A DNA stretch of 64,000 nucleotides from Heliocidaris tuberculata (lineage: Eukaryota > Echinodermata > Echinoidea > Camarodonta > Echinometridae): the NCBI GenBank assembly GCA_025618425.1, contig CM046848.1, forward strand, positions 27,645,156 through 27,709,155, written 5' to 3'. Below the pieces are notes generated by a model. It had not been told where the DNA came from. It did not search any database and worked only from the letters and a program-made list of their open reading frames with translations. The translations under genes were made by a program, and so were the position numbers. Below are positions 13,155 through 23,789 of this stretch, piece after piece. Position 1 is the first letter of the stretch, and the number at the start of each line of letters is the position of its first letter.

Positions 13155-13655
13155 TTGGAAGCCAGAAGGGCGTTAACTCCGTTACTTTAACCCTTTCAGG
13201 ACAGGAATTATTTAAGGGCTAAATTGATCTCATTTTGTTCTTCAAATTGGCAACAATAATATTTTTCTTTTAGTGCTACATGGTTCTAATAAGGTATAAT
13301 GTCTTTGAATACAATATACATGGTGAATTATTATGTCGAAAAGTTCAAAAAATTGCCAATTTTTATGGAAAACAATGATTTTGAATATCTCAATTTGTTG
13401 CCAATCTAAGGATTTTAAATTTTATTCTTGTTTTAAAATTCCTGGCATCAAAACGCAATATGGTCATGCAACAGAAATGGACATAGTGTATACAGATTTT
13501 TTTTCTCTTTCTACTGATCCATCTTTTATATTTTTTAGATCTCTGAATCAAAAGCTATTGAACCAAACCACAAAATGTGGTCATTTGTCCCGAAAGGGTT
13601 AACTCTGTGTTAAAGTAACAGAGTTAACGCCTTCTGGCTCTCAACGGACGATATC
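13155..13655. mobile_element. Palindromic MITE split by a second MITE
   Basis: The left arm (to 13190) contains GCCAGAAGGGCGTTAACTCC followed by GTTACTTTAA. The right arm (from 13599) is its reverse complement ending in GTTAACGCCTTCTGGCTC. The 408-bp insert at 13191-13598 separates them. Decayed relatives of this palindrome occur near 21197, 26389, 30560, 40463 and 54968. Confidence 0.75.
13191..13598. mobile_element. piggyBac-like MITE, copy 1
   Basis: This 408-bp element is flanked on both sides by TTAA. The terminal inverted repeats are CCCTTTCAGGACA and TGTCCCGAAAGGG. The copy at 50083-50462 is similar along its length and also TTAA-flanked. The TTAA target site and CCCTT ends fit non-autonomous piggyBac elements. 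The 89-codon frame inside is not recognisable. Confidence 0.8.
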
Positions 13656-13812
13656 TGTCGCAGAGTGACTTGATACTGTACTTGCAGATACCAAAGGACA
13701 CAAGCACATGTCATGGTTGCCAGTCTTGGCTATGAGACCAGCCCTAAGCCATCATACCTCCTCATGAACAGATATAATTAAATACTCTATACTGTTTTTT
13801 GTTCCTGTGCAG

Positions 13813-13937
13813 ACTTCTAAAGAGTTCTTAGCACGATTGAACCGCAAACTCACCACATCTCCACAGCAGACTGCAGGCTACCCTGAGGCAGCCCTAGCCT
13901 ATGATGCCATCTGGGCCCTTGCTCTAGCTCTCAATAA
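13813..13937 (+). CDS. GABBR1: GABBR1 exon 2 of 14 in window: ligand-binding domain
   Basis: This exon is 125 nt, entering in phase 0 and leaving after two bases of a codon. It encodes [12 protein letters not shown] through [13 protein letters not shown]. The acceptor is TTCCTGTGCAG and the donor [19 protein letters not shown] matches the vertebrate GABBR1 segment whose glutamate (human E465, from memory) contacts the amino group of GABA, so the agonist site looks intact. The 3' edge has a degenerate copy 1.3 kb downstream (15253-15312). A TTAA-flanked MITE lies only about 15 bp after the donor. Confidence 0.93.
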
Positions 13938-13956
13938 GTAAGTATATCACCTTTAA

Positions 13957-14306
13957 AGGGTACCAATCACCAAAAAATATTTTGCTTTGTATGTTAGGGG
14001 TTTCATGTTGCCATACGATATTCAAAGTATAAGGTTCAAATGTTAATTCTATAAAGAGATATTGCAAGTTTAAACACTCACTAAATAAACAGTACAGCGA
14101 CTTCCGAGTAGACTAATCGAGCACCCGTACTCGCCCGCACGGAACCGAGCTCGGAGTTGAGTTCCGCACGAGGGGGTTTTATGTTTTCCTTTATTTTCTT
14201 CATACTCTTCAACCATTAACCTATAGAAGGTCAGGTAAAGTGTTTTGCGGTTATCTTTATACATTCTAGCGGTACACAAATTATTTTTTTAGGTGATTAG
14301 TACACT
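13957..14306. mobile_element. 350-bp TTAA-flanked MITE, copy 1
   Basis: It begins AGGGTACCAATCACC after TTAA and ends GGTGATTAGTACACT before TTAA, giving inverted ends of about 15 bp. The copy at 63115-63450 shares TAAAGAGATATT(G/A)CAAGTTTAA and other internal stretches. It lies ~20 bp after the exon 2 donor. Confidence 0.78.
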
Positions 14307-14314
14307 TTAAGACA

Positions 14315-14440
14315 TGTCAATATTCTATGCTAACCAAGTTCCTAATGTCAATCTTTGACCGAACACTAAACATGTATCTAATCCTGACCCAAACCCTGTC
14401 CCTATCCGTACCCCTAACCCTAACCATAACCTAAACCAAG
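14315..14440 (+). repeat. Telomere-like CCCTAA tract
   Basis: Degenerate CCCTAA units (CCCCTAACCCTAACCATAAC) follow CAATATTCTATGCTAACCAA. The same prefix precedes the tract at 15541, so the two belong to a duplicated segment. Confidence 0.75.
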
Positions 14441-15179
14441 ACGGTTCAAACAGATGGAGTCATAACAGACAGCTTCCCTTTGAAGCGAGCTTTGATGCCG
14501 CCACAACAAACATGACAATTATGTGCTCTCCGAAAACATTCTTCCAAACGAGGAAACAAATCAAATTCCGTTTTATTGCATAACCATGGTTCAGTACAAT
14601 GCAGGATATTCTGTTGTAATGATAATTAGTTTTCGCAGACCCAAATGTAACTTCGAAAAAGTGCACATGAATGATATAACAAGGTTTGAGCGAACATATT
14701 TAGTGCTGAAAATACCAGATTGGCGATGACAGTTTCTTGACTGGCCACGTGTGCCCACTTCTTTGGTTGACTATATTTCCTAGAGCCATCTTTCACAATG
14801 GTAATAAATGAATTTTAATAATCGGAATTAAGCGGAAAGGTGTTAAAATTGCCCTTAAAGAGGCATACATTTGTGACACTTTTAAGGCTATATTTTAAAA
14901 AATTGTTCATCCTGAGGCAGGGGAATTTCAGAATGAAATCGAAATTATTTACATTGAAACTGCACATTCACTCTCTGTGTTTGTCGATTCAAACATTTAA
15001 ATGTCAAAACATCTCTAAATCTTTCCTGTTTACTTTGGCGGCATCAGACATCGACGTCAAAGAATCAAGGCAGTGTATTAATTCAATTGTACATCCTTTA
15101 TAATCTGCCAGGTGTTTGCATTAATTAAGGTTAGTTAAGACTGTTGAGATCTGTTTGAACCTCCTTGCCCAAACCGAAA

Positions 15180-15262
15180 GAATATCCCTATCCCTAACCC
15201 AAACCCTTACCCTAATCCTAACCCTATATACATGACCCTAACTCTAATCGTAATCCCTTGTC
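15180..15262 (+). repeat. Telomere-like CCCTAA tract
   Basis: Degenerate units such as CCCTTACCCTAATCCTAACC run directly into the exon 2 fragment that starts at 15253. Confidence 0.7.
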
Positions 15263-15312
15263 TATGATGCTATCTGGGCCCTTTCTCTAGCTCTCCAGTA
15301 AGTATATAACTC
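15253..15312 (+). pseudogene. Duplicated 3' edge of GABBR1 exon 2 with donor
   Basis: The stretch reads (V)YDAIWALSLALQ in the exon 2 frame and then a consensus GTAAGTATATAAC. The real exon has [13 protein letters not shown] and GTAAGTATATCAC. A 3-bp deletion lies next to the donor. The upstream part of the exon and the acceptor are missing, so it cannot splice as an ordinary internal exon. Confidence 0.85.
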
Positions 15313-15540
15313 TTTTGTGAGACTGTAATGTTAATGGGGCAACCAGTATATTTAGGCAGCCCATAATTCATGGAATTCATTGAGGTTTCTAGAGAATTAT
15401 ATCAAAAAAGATAAGGAAAAAGAAAAAGCAGGAGCACGTAAATTCCAAGCACAGTTATGATGCCCCAAGCTCCATGTTCACAGTTAAATATGATGAATTT
15501 TTATGGTTCTACGATACCTGCTCTGGTTTACAGTTACTCC

Positions 15541-15645
15541 GCAATCAATATTCTACACTAACCGAATTCCTAATTTTAACCCTGGATCAAACGCTAAACC
15601 TAACCCTAACCCTAAACCGAAACCTAACATAAAACCCCAAAACCA
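15541..15645 (+). repeat. Telomere-like CCCTAA tract, duplicated segment
   Basis: CAATATTCTACACTAACCGA followed by CCTAACCCTAACCC parallels 14315-14440. Together with the exon fragment upstream this is collinear with sequence at and after exon 2. Confidence 0.72.
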
Positions 15646-15656
15646 ATAGCAACCTT

Positions 15657-15665
15657 AATTCTAAC
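15657..15665 (+). repeat. LINE target-site duplication, left
   Basis: AATTCTAAC immediately precedes the truncated LINE and is repeated at 18003-18011 after its poly-A tail. Confidence 0.7.
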
Positions 15666-15714
15666 ATTTATATACAAAATAGCATCTGGATGTATATCAA
15701 ATCGACTGAAGCAT

Positions 15715-17286
15715 GTGCTGCCCTATTTAATACACGAGAATCAAAAGGGATTCTTAAAAGGGCGTTTTATTGGGGAAAATATTCGTTTACTTTACGATAC
15801 GCTACTGTACACAGAACTTAGAGATATACCAGGCATGTTGTTGATTATTGATTTCGAAAAGGCATTTGATTCTGTATCGCATAAGTTTCTCTTTAATGTT
15901 CTTGATTTCTTTCGCTTCGGGCCATCATTGAAAAAATGGATTCATTTATTTTATGAAAATGCGTCTTCTAGTGTTACAGTAAATGGATTTTGTACAGAGA
16001 GATTTGTTATAGGACGAGGGTGTCGTCAAGGAGACCCTTTATCGCCCTACCTTTTTTTACTTGTTAGCGAAATACTAGGAATTTTGATTAGGCGCTCCAA
16101 TTCTATATCTGGTTTGTATTTAAATGGAAAAACAAGTAAACTCCTACAATACGCAGATGACACTCTTTTGACACTTAATGGTACAAAGGAAGAGTTACAC
16201 TGTGCACTAAGTATTCTAGATGATTTTGAAAAAATGTCAAACCTTAAGATAAACATTACGAAAACTCAAGTGATATGGATCGGAAAAAATAGGGCCTGTA
16301 AGAAACAATTAATGCCAGAACACAAACTAAATTGGGTATCCGAAGGTTACTCGAGATACTTAGGAATAGACTTTTCGGTTAACTTGTTAGAAATGGTCAA
16401 TCATAATTATTGTAAAAAAATTAAAGAAATAAAACGCCAAATTATGTCATGGTCAAAAAGAACCTTAACTGTCTTAGGGAGGATAACTGTAGTTAAAAGT
16501 TTGTTGGTACCAAAACTAAATTATTTGTTATTATCACTTCCAGAACCTAATTCTCAAATTATGATAGATATAAACCGTTCTTTTTATGCGTTTATCTGGG
16601 GTAACAAACCTGATAAGATAAGTAGAGAACAAATGTGTCAACTATACTCTGAAGGCGGAGTTAAAATGATTAATATTTTTATTCATGCCAAATCTCTAAA
16701 GATATCGTGGATTAGAAGATTTGTAAGTGATTCTCAGGTAAAAAATTACACTTTCCATATGTTTTATTCATTCTTGCCTCAAAATTATTCTTTTCATTTG
16801 TATATGGGATCTATTTACTACAAAAACTTGGCAGACTTGACACCAAATCCATTTTGGAAAGAGGTTCTTTTAGCATGGTCAGACCTGGTGGAACTTTTTA
16901 TCGAAAATATTGCATGTCAACCTCTTTGGAATAACCCCCAAATAAAAATGAATGGTAGAGTAATATACTTTAGGTCCTGGAGTGTAAAGGGAATACGTTT
17001 TGTGAATGACATTTTAGAACAAGACGGATCTTTTCTTTCATATTTTGATTTTCAACGTCGGTTTGACATACAAACAAACTTTCTCCAGTACTATGGTCTA
17101 TGTAATGCTGTTCGGTCAGGTTTTGAAAAGAGTACACGTGTAATTCCAAAGGCCATAGAACCTATAATTCCTGAAGCTTTGCACCTTATAGTGAAAACAA
17201 AATCTGGTTGTTCCCATATTTATCAGTCTTTCTTAAAATACAAAGTCAAAGAATGTAAAAGTCTTATAAAGTGGAAAAAATCTTAG
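15715..17286 (+). pseudogene. LINE reverse transcriptase, 5'-truncated and frameshifted
   Basis: The 523-codon frame carries RT motif A (IIDFEKAFDSV, about residues 44-54), motif B (GCRQGDPLSPYLF) and the catalytic YADD (residues 146-149). A KINITKTQVIWIG segment follows. The opening GFLKGRFIGENIRLLYDTL is typical of L1/Tx1-clade elements. Catalytic aspartates are intact, but the N-terminal endonuclease and first RT block are missing. The frame ends at 17286 and homologous sequence continues in other frames. Confidence 0.9.
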
Positions 17287-17773
17287 ATATTCAGGATGAA
17301 CGATGGGGGTCATATTGTTTAATTCCTTTTCAATCAATAGATACCAATATGAGATGGTTCCAAATCAAGATTTTAAACAGAATATTATATATGAGAGATG
17401 CATTGTTGAAATACACGTTATACACGTGTTTTGCTCTTGTCAGTACACGAATGTAATATGGTCTAAATTTGAGTACTGGGTACTTCATAATACTGGGGAA
17501 AAGGTTATACTTACAAATCAAAATAAGTTGTTTGGATTTTGCGGTATCAATAACAATGCACTAAACTGTATACTGATGGTTGTACGACGAGAAATATTTC
17601 ATGCCAAATTACAAAATCAATTACCTTCATTTGAGAAAATTATATTAGCCGTAAAATGTTATTACGAAATGGAAAAATACATTTATCAAACGAATCTCAA
17701 AGAAAAGAAATTACTGAAGAAATGGTTTCTATTCAGAAAATGTTTTGAGAGTGTTGGCAGCGTGACAACATGA
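17271..17773 (+). pseudogene. LINE ORF C-terminal remainder in two other frames
   Basis: Frame 17271-17456 reads DERWGSYCLIPFQSIDTNMR, WFQIKILNRILY, the conserved region after the RT thumb in L1/Tx1 elements. From about 17430 the homologous reading moves to another frame (HVFCSCQYTNVIWSKFEYWV and onward to 17773). The zinc-knuckle region that usually lies here (C-x2-C...H-x-F-x2-C) appears partly deleted, leaving only its end. There are thus at least two frameshifts and one internal deletion. Confidence 0.75.
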
Positions 17774-18002
17774 AAATGATCAATTTACTATGTATTGTTT
17801 TATATCATATGTATTGAAAAAAAGAAATCTTTATTTTTTCTCTGCCCTTAAGTTTGGGCCGTGATGTTCATTGTTATGCCATTGTTTACTCATTCTGTTG
17901 CACTATCCTGAATACGAAAGTATATGATTATTTGTATTTGTTGAATTTGTTTTTTGTAAATAAAGAACCCTGTGGAAGGGGAAAAAAAAAAAAAAAAAAA
18001 AA

Positions 18003-18011
18003 AATTCTAAC
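18003..18011 (+). repeat. LINE target-site duplication, right
   Basis: AATTCTAAC follows the poly-A tail and matches 15657-15665. The first A residues could belong to the tail, so the unambiguous part is TTCTAAC. Confidence 0.7.
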
Positions 18012-18109
18012 CCATTATTTTTTGACAAAATAAATCCTGAAGCTACATGTATTGTTGCTGGAGCATTTGTCAAAGCAAAAATTTTCTTTCTTTATTGTCT
18101 CAGAAACAT

Positions 18110-18770
18110 TTCATTTGCTTGATTTTTATACCTCCATTTTCTTTCTTCCCTTTTTTTTTTTTAGTTCATAACTAGCTAATAACCCATACATGCATCTATC
18201 ATATATTTCATATAAATACTTTCTAAAATATAATTTGTTCTGCCTTTTTTTCTTTCCTCTTCATTTTATTCCACTTAGTACTGTTCTTACTTTCTTATTT
18301 TTGGCTTTCATTCAATTTCTGCCTTTTATACAAATCAACTTTCATCTGCAACTGTATTCCTTTACTGAAATTCTTCTTTGCCATCTATCTCCTTCAGTCT
18401 TATTTCTCTTCCTCTTCTTATTCTTTATTTTTATCCTTTATTGCTTCTTTCCTTCTATCTTTATATCACTGCAATTTCCTTTTTATTCAGTCAAGTTTTA
18501 TTTTCCACACTCTCCCAAGTTCCCATCAAAAGAATGTTTGTTTTTTATTTTCTTCCCCATATCCTCCTCTCATTCCCTCTTGTTATTTTTCTTCATCTTT
18601 ATCCTTTATTTCTTCTTTCCTTCTATTTTTTCATCACTGCAATTGTTTCTTATAGGTTAGAGTATTCACTCATTCTCTGTGCCACATCCCCACCAGAGAA
18701 TGTGGTTATAAGATCGCTTAAGCTTTTTTTTTTTTTTTACCTCTCAAAGGGCATTTATGTTCTCAGGGCT
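18110..18770. repeat. Pyrimidine-rich block with an internal duplication
   Basis: T/C-rich sequence. A unit containing TTATCCTTTATTGCTTCTTT (18432) is repeated as TTATCCTTTATTTCTTCTTT near 18600. Long frames here are composition artefacts. Confidence 0.7.
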
Positions 18771-18856
18771 CCATAATGATTTCATATTAACATACTACAT
18801 CATAGTGTCAGACCAAGATTTGTCTTTCATGATGCCGCTAAATGCAAATATATACC

Positions 18857-19170
18857 AAGCTAGGCAGTCTTGGGATTTGTTAAAGAGAAGGATGAGTTCT
18901 GGGAAAGGTGAAAATGATTTGTGAGCTTTCTCATTCCTTTTATGTCAGTTTGGAAGAACATCATATTAGAGCTATCCCCTGCAAAGGATTGCTCTTCAAA
19001 TGTCCTCATATTCGAAATATGAAGAGAAATAGCTGAAGTGCTCGGGCCGAACATTCATGCCATGTAGATGTGTGTATGGTGCCATATACCCATTTATGTG
19101 TGCAGTGCATATGATTTTCATCGAGATTGGGTCAATTTCTTATAATTTTGATGATTGCAAAACCTCAAAG
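18857..19170 (-). mobile_element. Dispersed TTAA-end repeat (family of 47003), minus copy
   Basis: On the minus strand it shares GCCCGAGCACTTCAGCTATT and ATTTGAAGAGCAATCC with copies at 28845 and 47003, and the flanking GACATAAAAGGAATGAGAAA. Further sequence to about 19170 matches the other half of the full copy. Confidence 0.7.
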
Positions 19171-19949
19171 TATACACCAATTATTATGTATACATGATCA
19201 ATCTTTCCCAATGATTTGAGAGTTTCTTTCACAATGTAATTGCATGACCAGAACTCAACTTTATCTTTATGTAACATTAATAATGATTTTGATTCATAAA
19301 CCACACTTGTCTGTCAATATATTTTTTTTAGGGTGGAGCTTAGGAGGTTGGAAAAAATATTTCAAAAAACATTTAAAAATCTATGAAACATATCTAGATG
19401 TTTGAATAACAAAATATTAGTCGTATGCATCCCTGCAAATCAACAGCAAAAAACTTGTATTGGGGTTGTGTTTGGGTTGTGTTTGGGTTGCAGAGGCCTT
19501 TAAAGTGAATGATATGAATTGGACAGGACATACATGAGGGTGAAAACAGAGCAATGAAAAAAGAACTGTAACAAAATCAAATCAGTGTCCCAACTTTGAC
19601 ATAACGTAGTCCCACAAAGGCATGTACTGTATAATGAACAACTCTTAGAGGATTTGTGGCAAGTTTCTCTTGTAATACAGTTCTTTTACAAGAACTTAAG
19701 ATTAAGTTTTTCAAAAGGCATTTATTGAAAAAAAAAACAGGTTAAGATTTCACAGTGGTTGCTGAGACAGAAGGAAAAGTAAAAATGAGAGAGTATATAA
19801 TTCTCAGTTGTTCTGAAGTACCTGATAATTTCATTCTCTGTAGAATAATTCTTTGCTCCTGTATCAATCATTTCCTGTACCCTACATGATTATCCAACTA
19901 AATGATATATTATAACAGTATATTCACAATGGATGGTTTAAATTGTATT

Positions 19950-20145
19950 TCTATTTTGTATTTTAATTCACTGATTCCTTTTACAATTTGTACCTAAGCA
20001 TATTTATTGTAATTGTATATTTGTAAATCAAGATTGTATTTTTTTTAATTGTGCAACTGTCACAATTCAGCCCCCCCCCCCCCCCCCCCCCCCCCCCGGC
20101 TGTGATGACATGTTCAAATAAACCCTGAATTGAATTGAAATTGAG
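19950..20145 (+). mobile_element. Probable LINE 3' end with poly-C tract
   Basis: A poly-C run of about 27 (20071-20097) is followed by AATAAACCCTGAATTGAATT and a TGAAT-type tail. AATAAA plus a short (TGAATT)n tail is typical of CR1/L2-type LINE 3' ends. No RT coding is preserved. Confidence 0.45.
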
Positions 20146-21196
20146 TAATGTAATCTCTTTTTTCCTTGTTATTTTCTTATTCCTCCACCCTAGAAGATGT
20201 AAATTGCTCTTTGGAATTGCAGATATATATCTTGCCTTCTTATCACCGCATTCGAAGAAATTTTGGAAAAATTGATTTTAGGGGACTCTACATTCTCTTT
20301 ACGTGTGCTTTAATCTACTAGGGAAGTACGGGTATTGACATTTTTCTCTCCGGGAATCCTTTGAAATTTGGCAGTGCTGCCCTACATTTTTCCAGACAGA
20401 CTTAATCCGGATCGATACTCATATTTTCATCGCCTCTCTGCAAGAAGGCTGTTGCTGCTATTGACAATACATCACAGTAGCAGCCTTCTTGCGGGAAAGC
20501 CATGTTTTCTGTGTGCCTGATCTCGGTTTATTGATTGAAGCAGGTGACTGCACCAGTTACCAGTTTTGATGCAAAAGTATTTCCCTTCCCTTTCGATTTA
20601 TTCTTCTTTTGCAACCGAGTGGAATATAAAAAAAGTGTCTGATCAGCCCATTTGCAGAGCATTTTTTGTCAGTGCCGCTCCATTTTGAATGATTAAACTA
20701 AATAGAGGTGGGAATGGAGTTACAGATGGTATCGAGAAGTACTTTGATAAACCTGTTGTAGTTCTTATCGATCAATCATTAGAGAGAGGATCGATAATGT
20801 GTGAGAGTCAAAAGCTAAGCGTGAACTCTGAGCTTGCTCTCTGCTTATTTTCAATTTACATTATGGAGTTCATTGTATAATTTTGATAATGAATATAATA
20901 GTAATATGTTTTGCTTCCCCAGGGTAGCCTCAACATTACTAATATTGTTCTCAGTGAGGGCCATGCAATCATAATTATTATTTCCTGGGTACCATGATAA
21001 AGCGAGATTCTTTGTCAAGTGAAACTATTTTTTTTTTAATCAACCACTTCATTTTGGATTTCTAAATAGTTATACCAGATAAAACCTAAAGCAGAAAAGG
21101 AGCTTAGAGAGAGAGAAATTTTTCTAAAATATATATATGATGATATATATATAATTGGCTGAGAGCAATAAGGTTGTTATATTTTGCACTTTACAT

Positions 21197-21236
21197 AGAG
21201 TTAATGCCCTTCTGGTTTTCAGAAGATGATATTTCA
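21197..21236. repeat. Half copy of the palindromic MITE (family of 13155)
   Basis: AGAGTTAATGCCCTTCTGGT plus TTTCAGAAGATGATAT matches the right arm of the palindrome at 13599. Confidence 0.55.
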
Positions 21237-21385
21237 TATTTAGTCAGTCCTTCAAGCTAATAGGAATTCCTTCAGGTATATTAGGGAAGATAAGAATTGT
21301 CCATTTCCAGATTCTGTTCATTTCATGAAAAGGAATGATCAGACCATTAATAACTTTTTGCTTTTTGTCTTCCTATCTCCTACAG

Positions 21386-21503
21386 AACGCAGGAGCGACT
21401 CGCCTTAAAAAATCTCCGCCTGGAGAATTACACATATGGGAATGCAGATATAGCTGATGAGATCTATATGGCTCTAAACTCATCTAATTTTGAAGGCCTT
21501 TCG
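21386..21503 (+). CDS. GABBR1: GABBR1 exon 3 of 14 in window: ligand-binding domain
   Basis: This exon is 118 nt. Its first base completes the split lysine codon from exon 2, giving ...LALNK-TQERLALKN..., and it ends in phase 0 with SSNFEGLS. The acceptor is TCCTATCTCCTACAG and the donor TCG|GTAAGT. The segment LENYTYGNADIADEIYMALN corresponds to the vertebrate stretch that ends in NSSSFEGVSG, so the C-terminal side of the Venus-flytrap domain is contiguous. The linker after LALNK lacks the glycine-rich run I recall in the human protein. Confidence 0.92.
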
Positions 21504-21707
21504 GTAAGTCACCATGTTGTTCATCCTGTTTTTTGAAGAAGGAATAGAGAAAAGAAATGATGAAAGCAATAATAGAAATAATATTTTTTTTCAAAGTAGA
21601 CAACTTGAGGGAATAGGTTTTGTGATCACTTTCATAGCTTGTCCTTCTTTCAAAAAGATATGAGAGTATTTGGCCTCGCCCAGGTAGATGCTGAAGGCCT
21701 GGGGGTG

Positions 21708-21909
21708 TTTCACAAAGAGTTAAGTTTGACTTAAAGTCGCACTTAAATTCCTAATTGCGTGAGGTATTTGACACATCATCGCATTGGTCAGATCATGCTC
21801 AGGGGACGCGTGCTATTGGGTAATCTACCAATGAGATTACGCATTTAATGCGCATGGCACTTACGCATGACTTTCAGTCAAACTTAACTCTTTGTAAAAC
21901 ACCCCCCAC
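21708..21909. mobile_element. MITE with ~30-bp inverted ends
   Basis: The left end GGTGTTTCACAAAGAGTTAA followed by GTTTGAC is mirrored at the right by GTCAAACTTAACTCTTTGTA followed by AAACACCCC. The internal ~140 bp is non-coding. Confidence 0.75.
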
Positions 21910-21930
21910 CCCCCCCCCCCCCCCCCCCCC
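21902..21930. repeat. Poly-C tract
   Basis: A near-continuous C run next to the right end of the MITE. Confidence 0.9.
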
Positions 21931-21969
21931 AAAGCGTTGGAGAAAGGCCATCAAGGAAATAAAACAGGG

Positions 21970-22140
21970 AGATGTACTTTGGCCTAGCGGTAATGTCCAC
22001 CGTCAGCTCTCTGTCTTCGCCGCCTACAAACTGACTCTGATCGGACCCAGGTTTGAAACTGAGTCACATCTTTGGGATGGTGACGTTAAAGGTCGGTCCC
22101 AGATGTAAATAATCGTTCCTGATATCGTTCCTGATTTATG
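21970..22140 (+). mobile_element. Probable tRNA-derived SINE
   Basis: GGCCTAGCGGTAATGTCCAC resembles a tRNA A-box head and CAGGTTTGAAACTGAGTC a B box. The following TTTGGGATGGTGACGTTAAA is a SINE-like body. No clear tail or target duplication was found. Confidence 0.5.
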
Positions 22141-22210
22141 CAAGTGTAAAAACCCAATTACATTCACATCCACACATCTAACTCCACAATATGAAAAACA
22201 AAAATACGGA

Positions 22211-22211
22211 A

Positions 22212-22299
<88 letters not shown>
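22211..22299. repeat. (GAT)n microsatellite, ~29 units
   Basis: Uninterrupted GAT repeat; the poly-His frame on the minus strand is an artefact. Confidence 0.95.
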
Positions 22300-23789
22300 T
22301 AGGCCCATCAACACTATTGTGTAAACATTGCAATTATACTAATGTCGCGTTAATTCTATGAAAGTAGGTTAGCAACTACAACAAACTGAGTGGCTACTAT
22401 TCAACTTTCAACTGTAATGTCAAGATTTTTAGATCATTTTGAAAATGGTCCTAATGTGTGGATTTTTCAAACTACACTCAAGTAAAAAAGATATTGTGTG
22501 AACTCGAGGATGTGATATTATTTGCAGCAGGCATGGGTTTTTTAAAATCTTATTCCAAATCTTGGTGAAAGTTTGCAAAATTTTCAAGAGGAAAAGCAAT
22601 CTTCAGGAGATTTATTTCCAGTCAGCCATTTTTGCCAAAAAAGGTACTTCATTTGGAAGTGTGTCCCAGAAGTAAATTTGGTATGCTACTTTACAGGTAG
22701 TGCCATCTTTTCTTCAGGAATGAGACCTGAAGATTTTTCTGGAAAAACCTCGATGAAGTCGTTAAAAAGGGACTTGACTATATATGCTCTTGAATAACAT
22801 TTTCTAAGACAGTCATGAAAACCAATTCAATCCTGGCCTTTTTTTTTGTCGGCAGTATCCATTACCAAATGTACATTCCGTAGATAGCTGGAAGTGTTTT
22901 CCAGCTATTAACAGCTTCCTTGTTTCACCACAACTGTCTATCTGTCTTCATTTTGTTCAGTTCACAAGTCTCATAAATTGTTTGAGAAAATGGTCTAGTA
23001 ATGTCCTTGAAACATTCTTGAATATGCTCTTGAATCGTACATTGGATCCCACAACATAAAGTACAGATTTATTTTCCCACTCCTACTTGAAAAGTGGTGA
23101 CACTCTAGATGCATACTTCTCTGAAGAAATCATTCCCATAAGTGCCACGAAATGTGCAGAGGAAAAAGTATCCTGCAAAGTCCTTGAAGTATTCTTGTGT
23201 ATGTTGGTGAATATAGATTACATCCTACTGCACTAAGCCCATTCCAAAATTTGTTCTTACTCATGGAGTACCTGTTTATAAATTATACTTTGAAAAAATA
23301 CCTGTGTATCATTTCATTTAGGCACAAGACCCAAAACTGTTTGAGAAAAAATATCAGGGGGAAAACGTCTTTGAAAAAGTCTCAAGTGTGCTCTTGAGTT
23401 GTAAATTGGATCTGTTGATTATGAGAATGGTTAGATTATATGTACAGTACATACACAGGCTAGTACTCACACCCAGAAAATCGATATACATGTATGTACA
23501 TTTTATATGAACCACCAGTCCAATAATCAGTGTGAGAACAAACTATGAAACATTGGCCTTGAAAAATTCTGGAATATATTCTTGAATTATTGATCGGTTT
23601 CCACATCACAGTTTAAAGTATGTTCTGACTCTTGCAATATGCCTTGCTCAAACATTAGTTTTGCGTGAAAATTATCCAGGAAAGTCCTTGAAACATTTTG
23701 GAATGAATTATAGATTGGTTTCCGCATCACATAGATTGTTGAAAGTTTATTGTTGCTCCTCTCGCATGACACTCTATGAAGATATTAGT

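Larger units (their letters stand above)
4064..13812 (+). other. GABBR1 intron 1
   Basis: This 9.7-kb GT...AG intron has no credible coding exon. It holds a reverse-oriented SINE (4195-4465), a MITE (5834-6210), telomere-like repeat (6274-6375), GA and CT microsatellites, a long ATC/ACC tract (10169-10860), two fold-back elements (11430 and 12463) and a nested MITE pair just before exon 2. Confidence 0.85.
15666..18002 (+). mobile_element. 5'-truncated L1/Tx1-like LINE
   Basis: The 2.3-kb insert begins inside the RT domain, with RT-like codons from about 15670 (YKIASGCISNRLKHVLPY). It ends with AATAAAG, a short 3' UTR and a ~22-nt poly-A tail. A 9-bp AATTCTAAC duplication flanks it. This is target-primed reverse transcription with 5' truncation. 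The coding region is broken by frameshifts, so the copy is dead. Confidence 0.88.
13938..21385 (+). other. GABBR1 intron 2
   Basis: This 7.4-kb intron contains a MITE, a duplicated fragment of exon 2, telomere-like tracts, the truncated LINE (15666-18002), a pyrimidine-rich block (about 18110-18770), a reverse repeat copy (18857-19170) and a LINE-like 3' end with poly-C (about 19950-20145). I see no coding exon in 20150-21385. Confidence 0.85.

Noticed and set aside
14400..14430. Fossil telomere from chromosome fusion
   Set aside because: Tracts are short and share non-telomeric flanks with two other copies, so they belong to a dispersed repeat.
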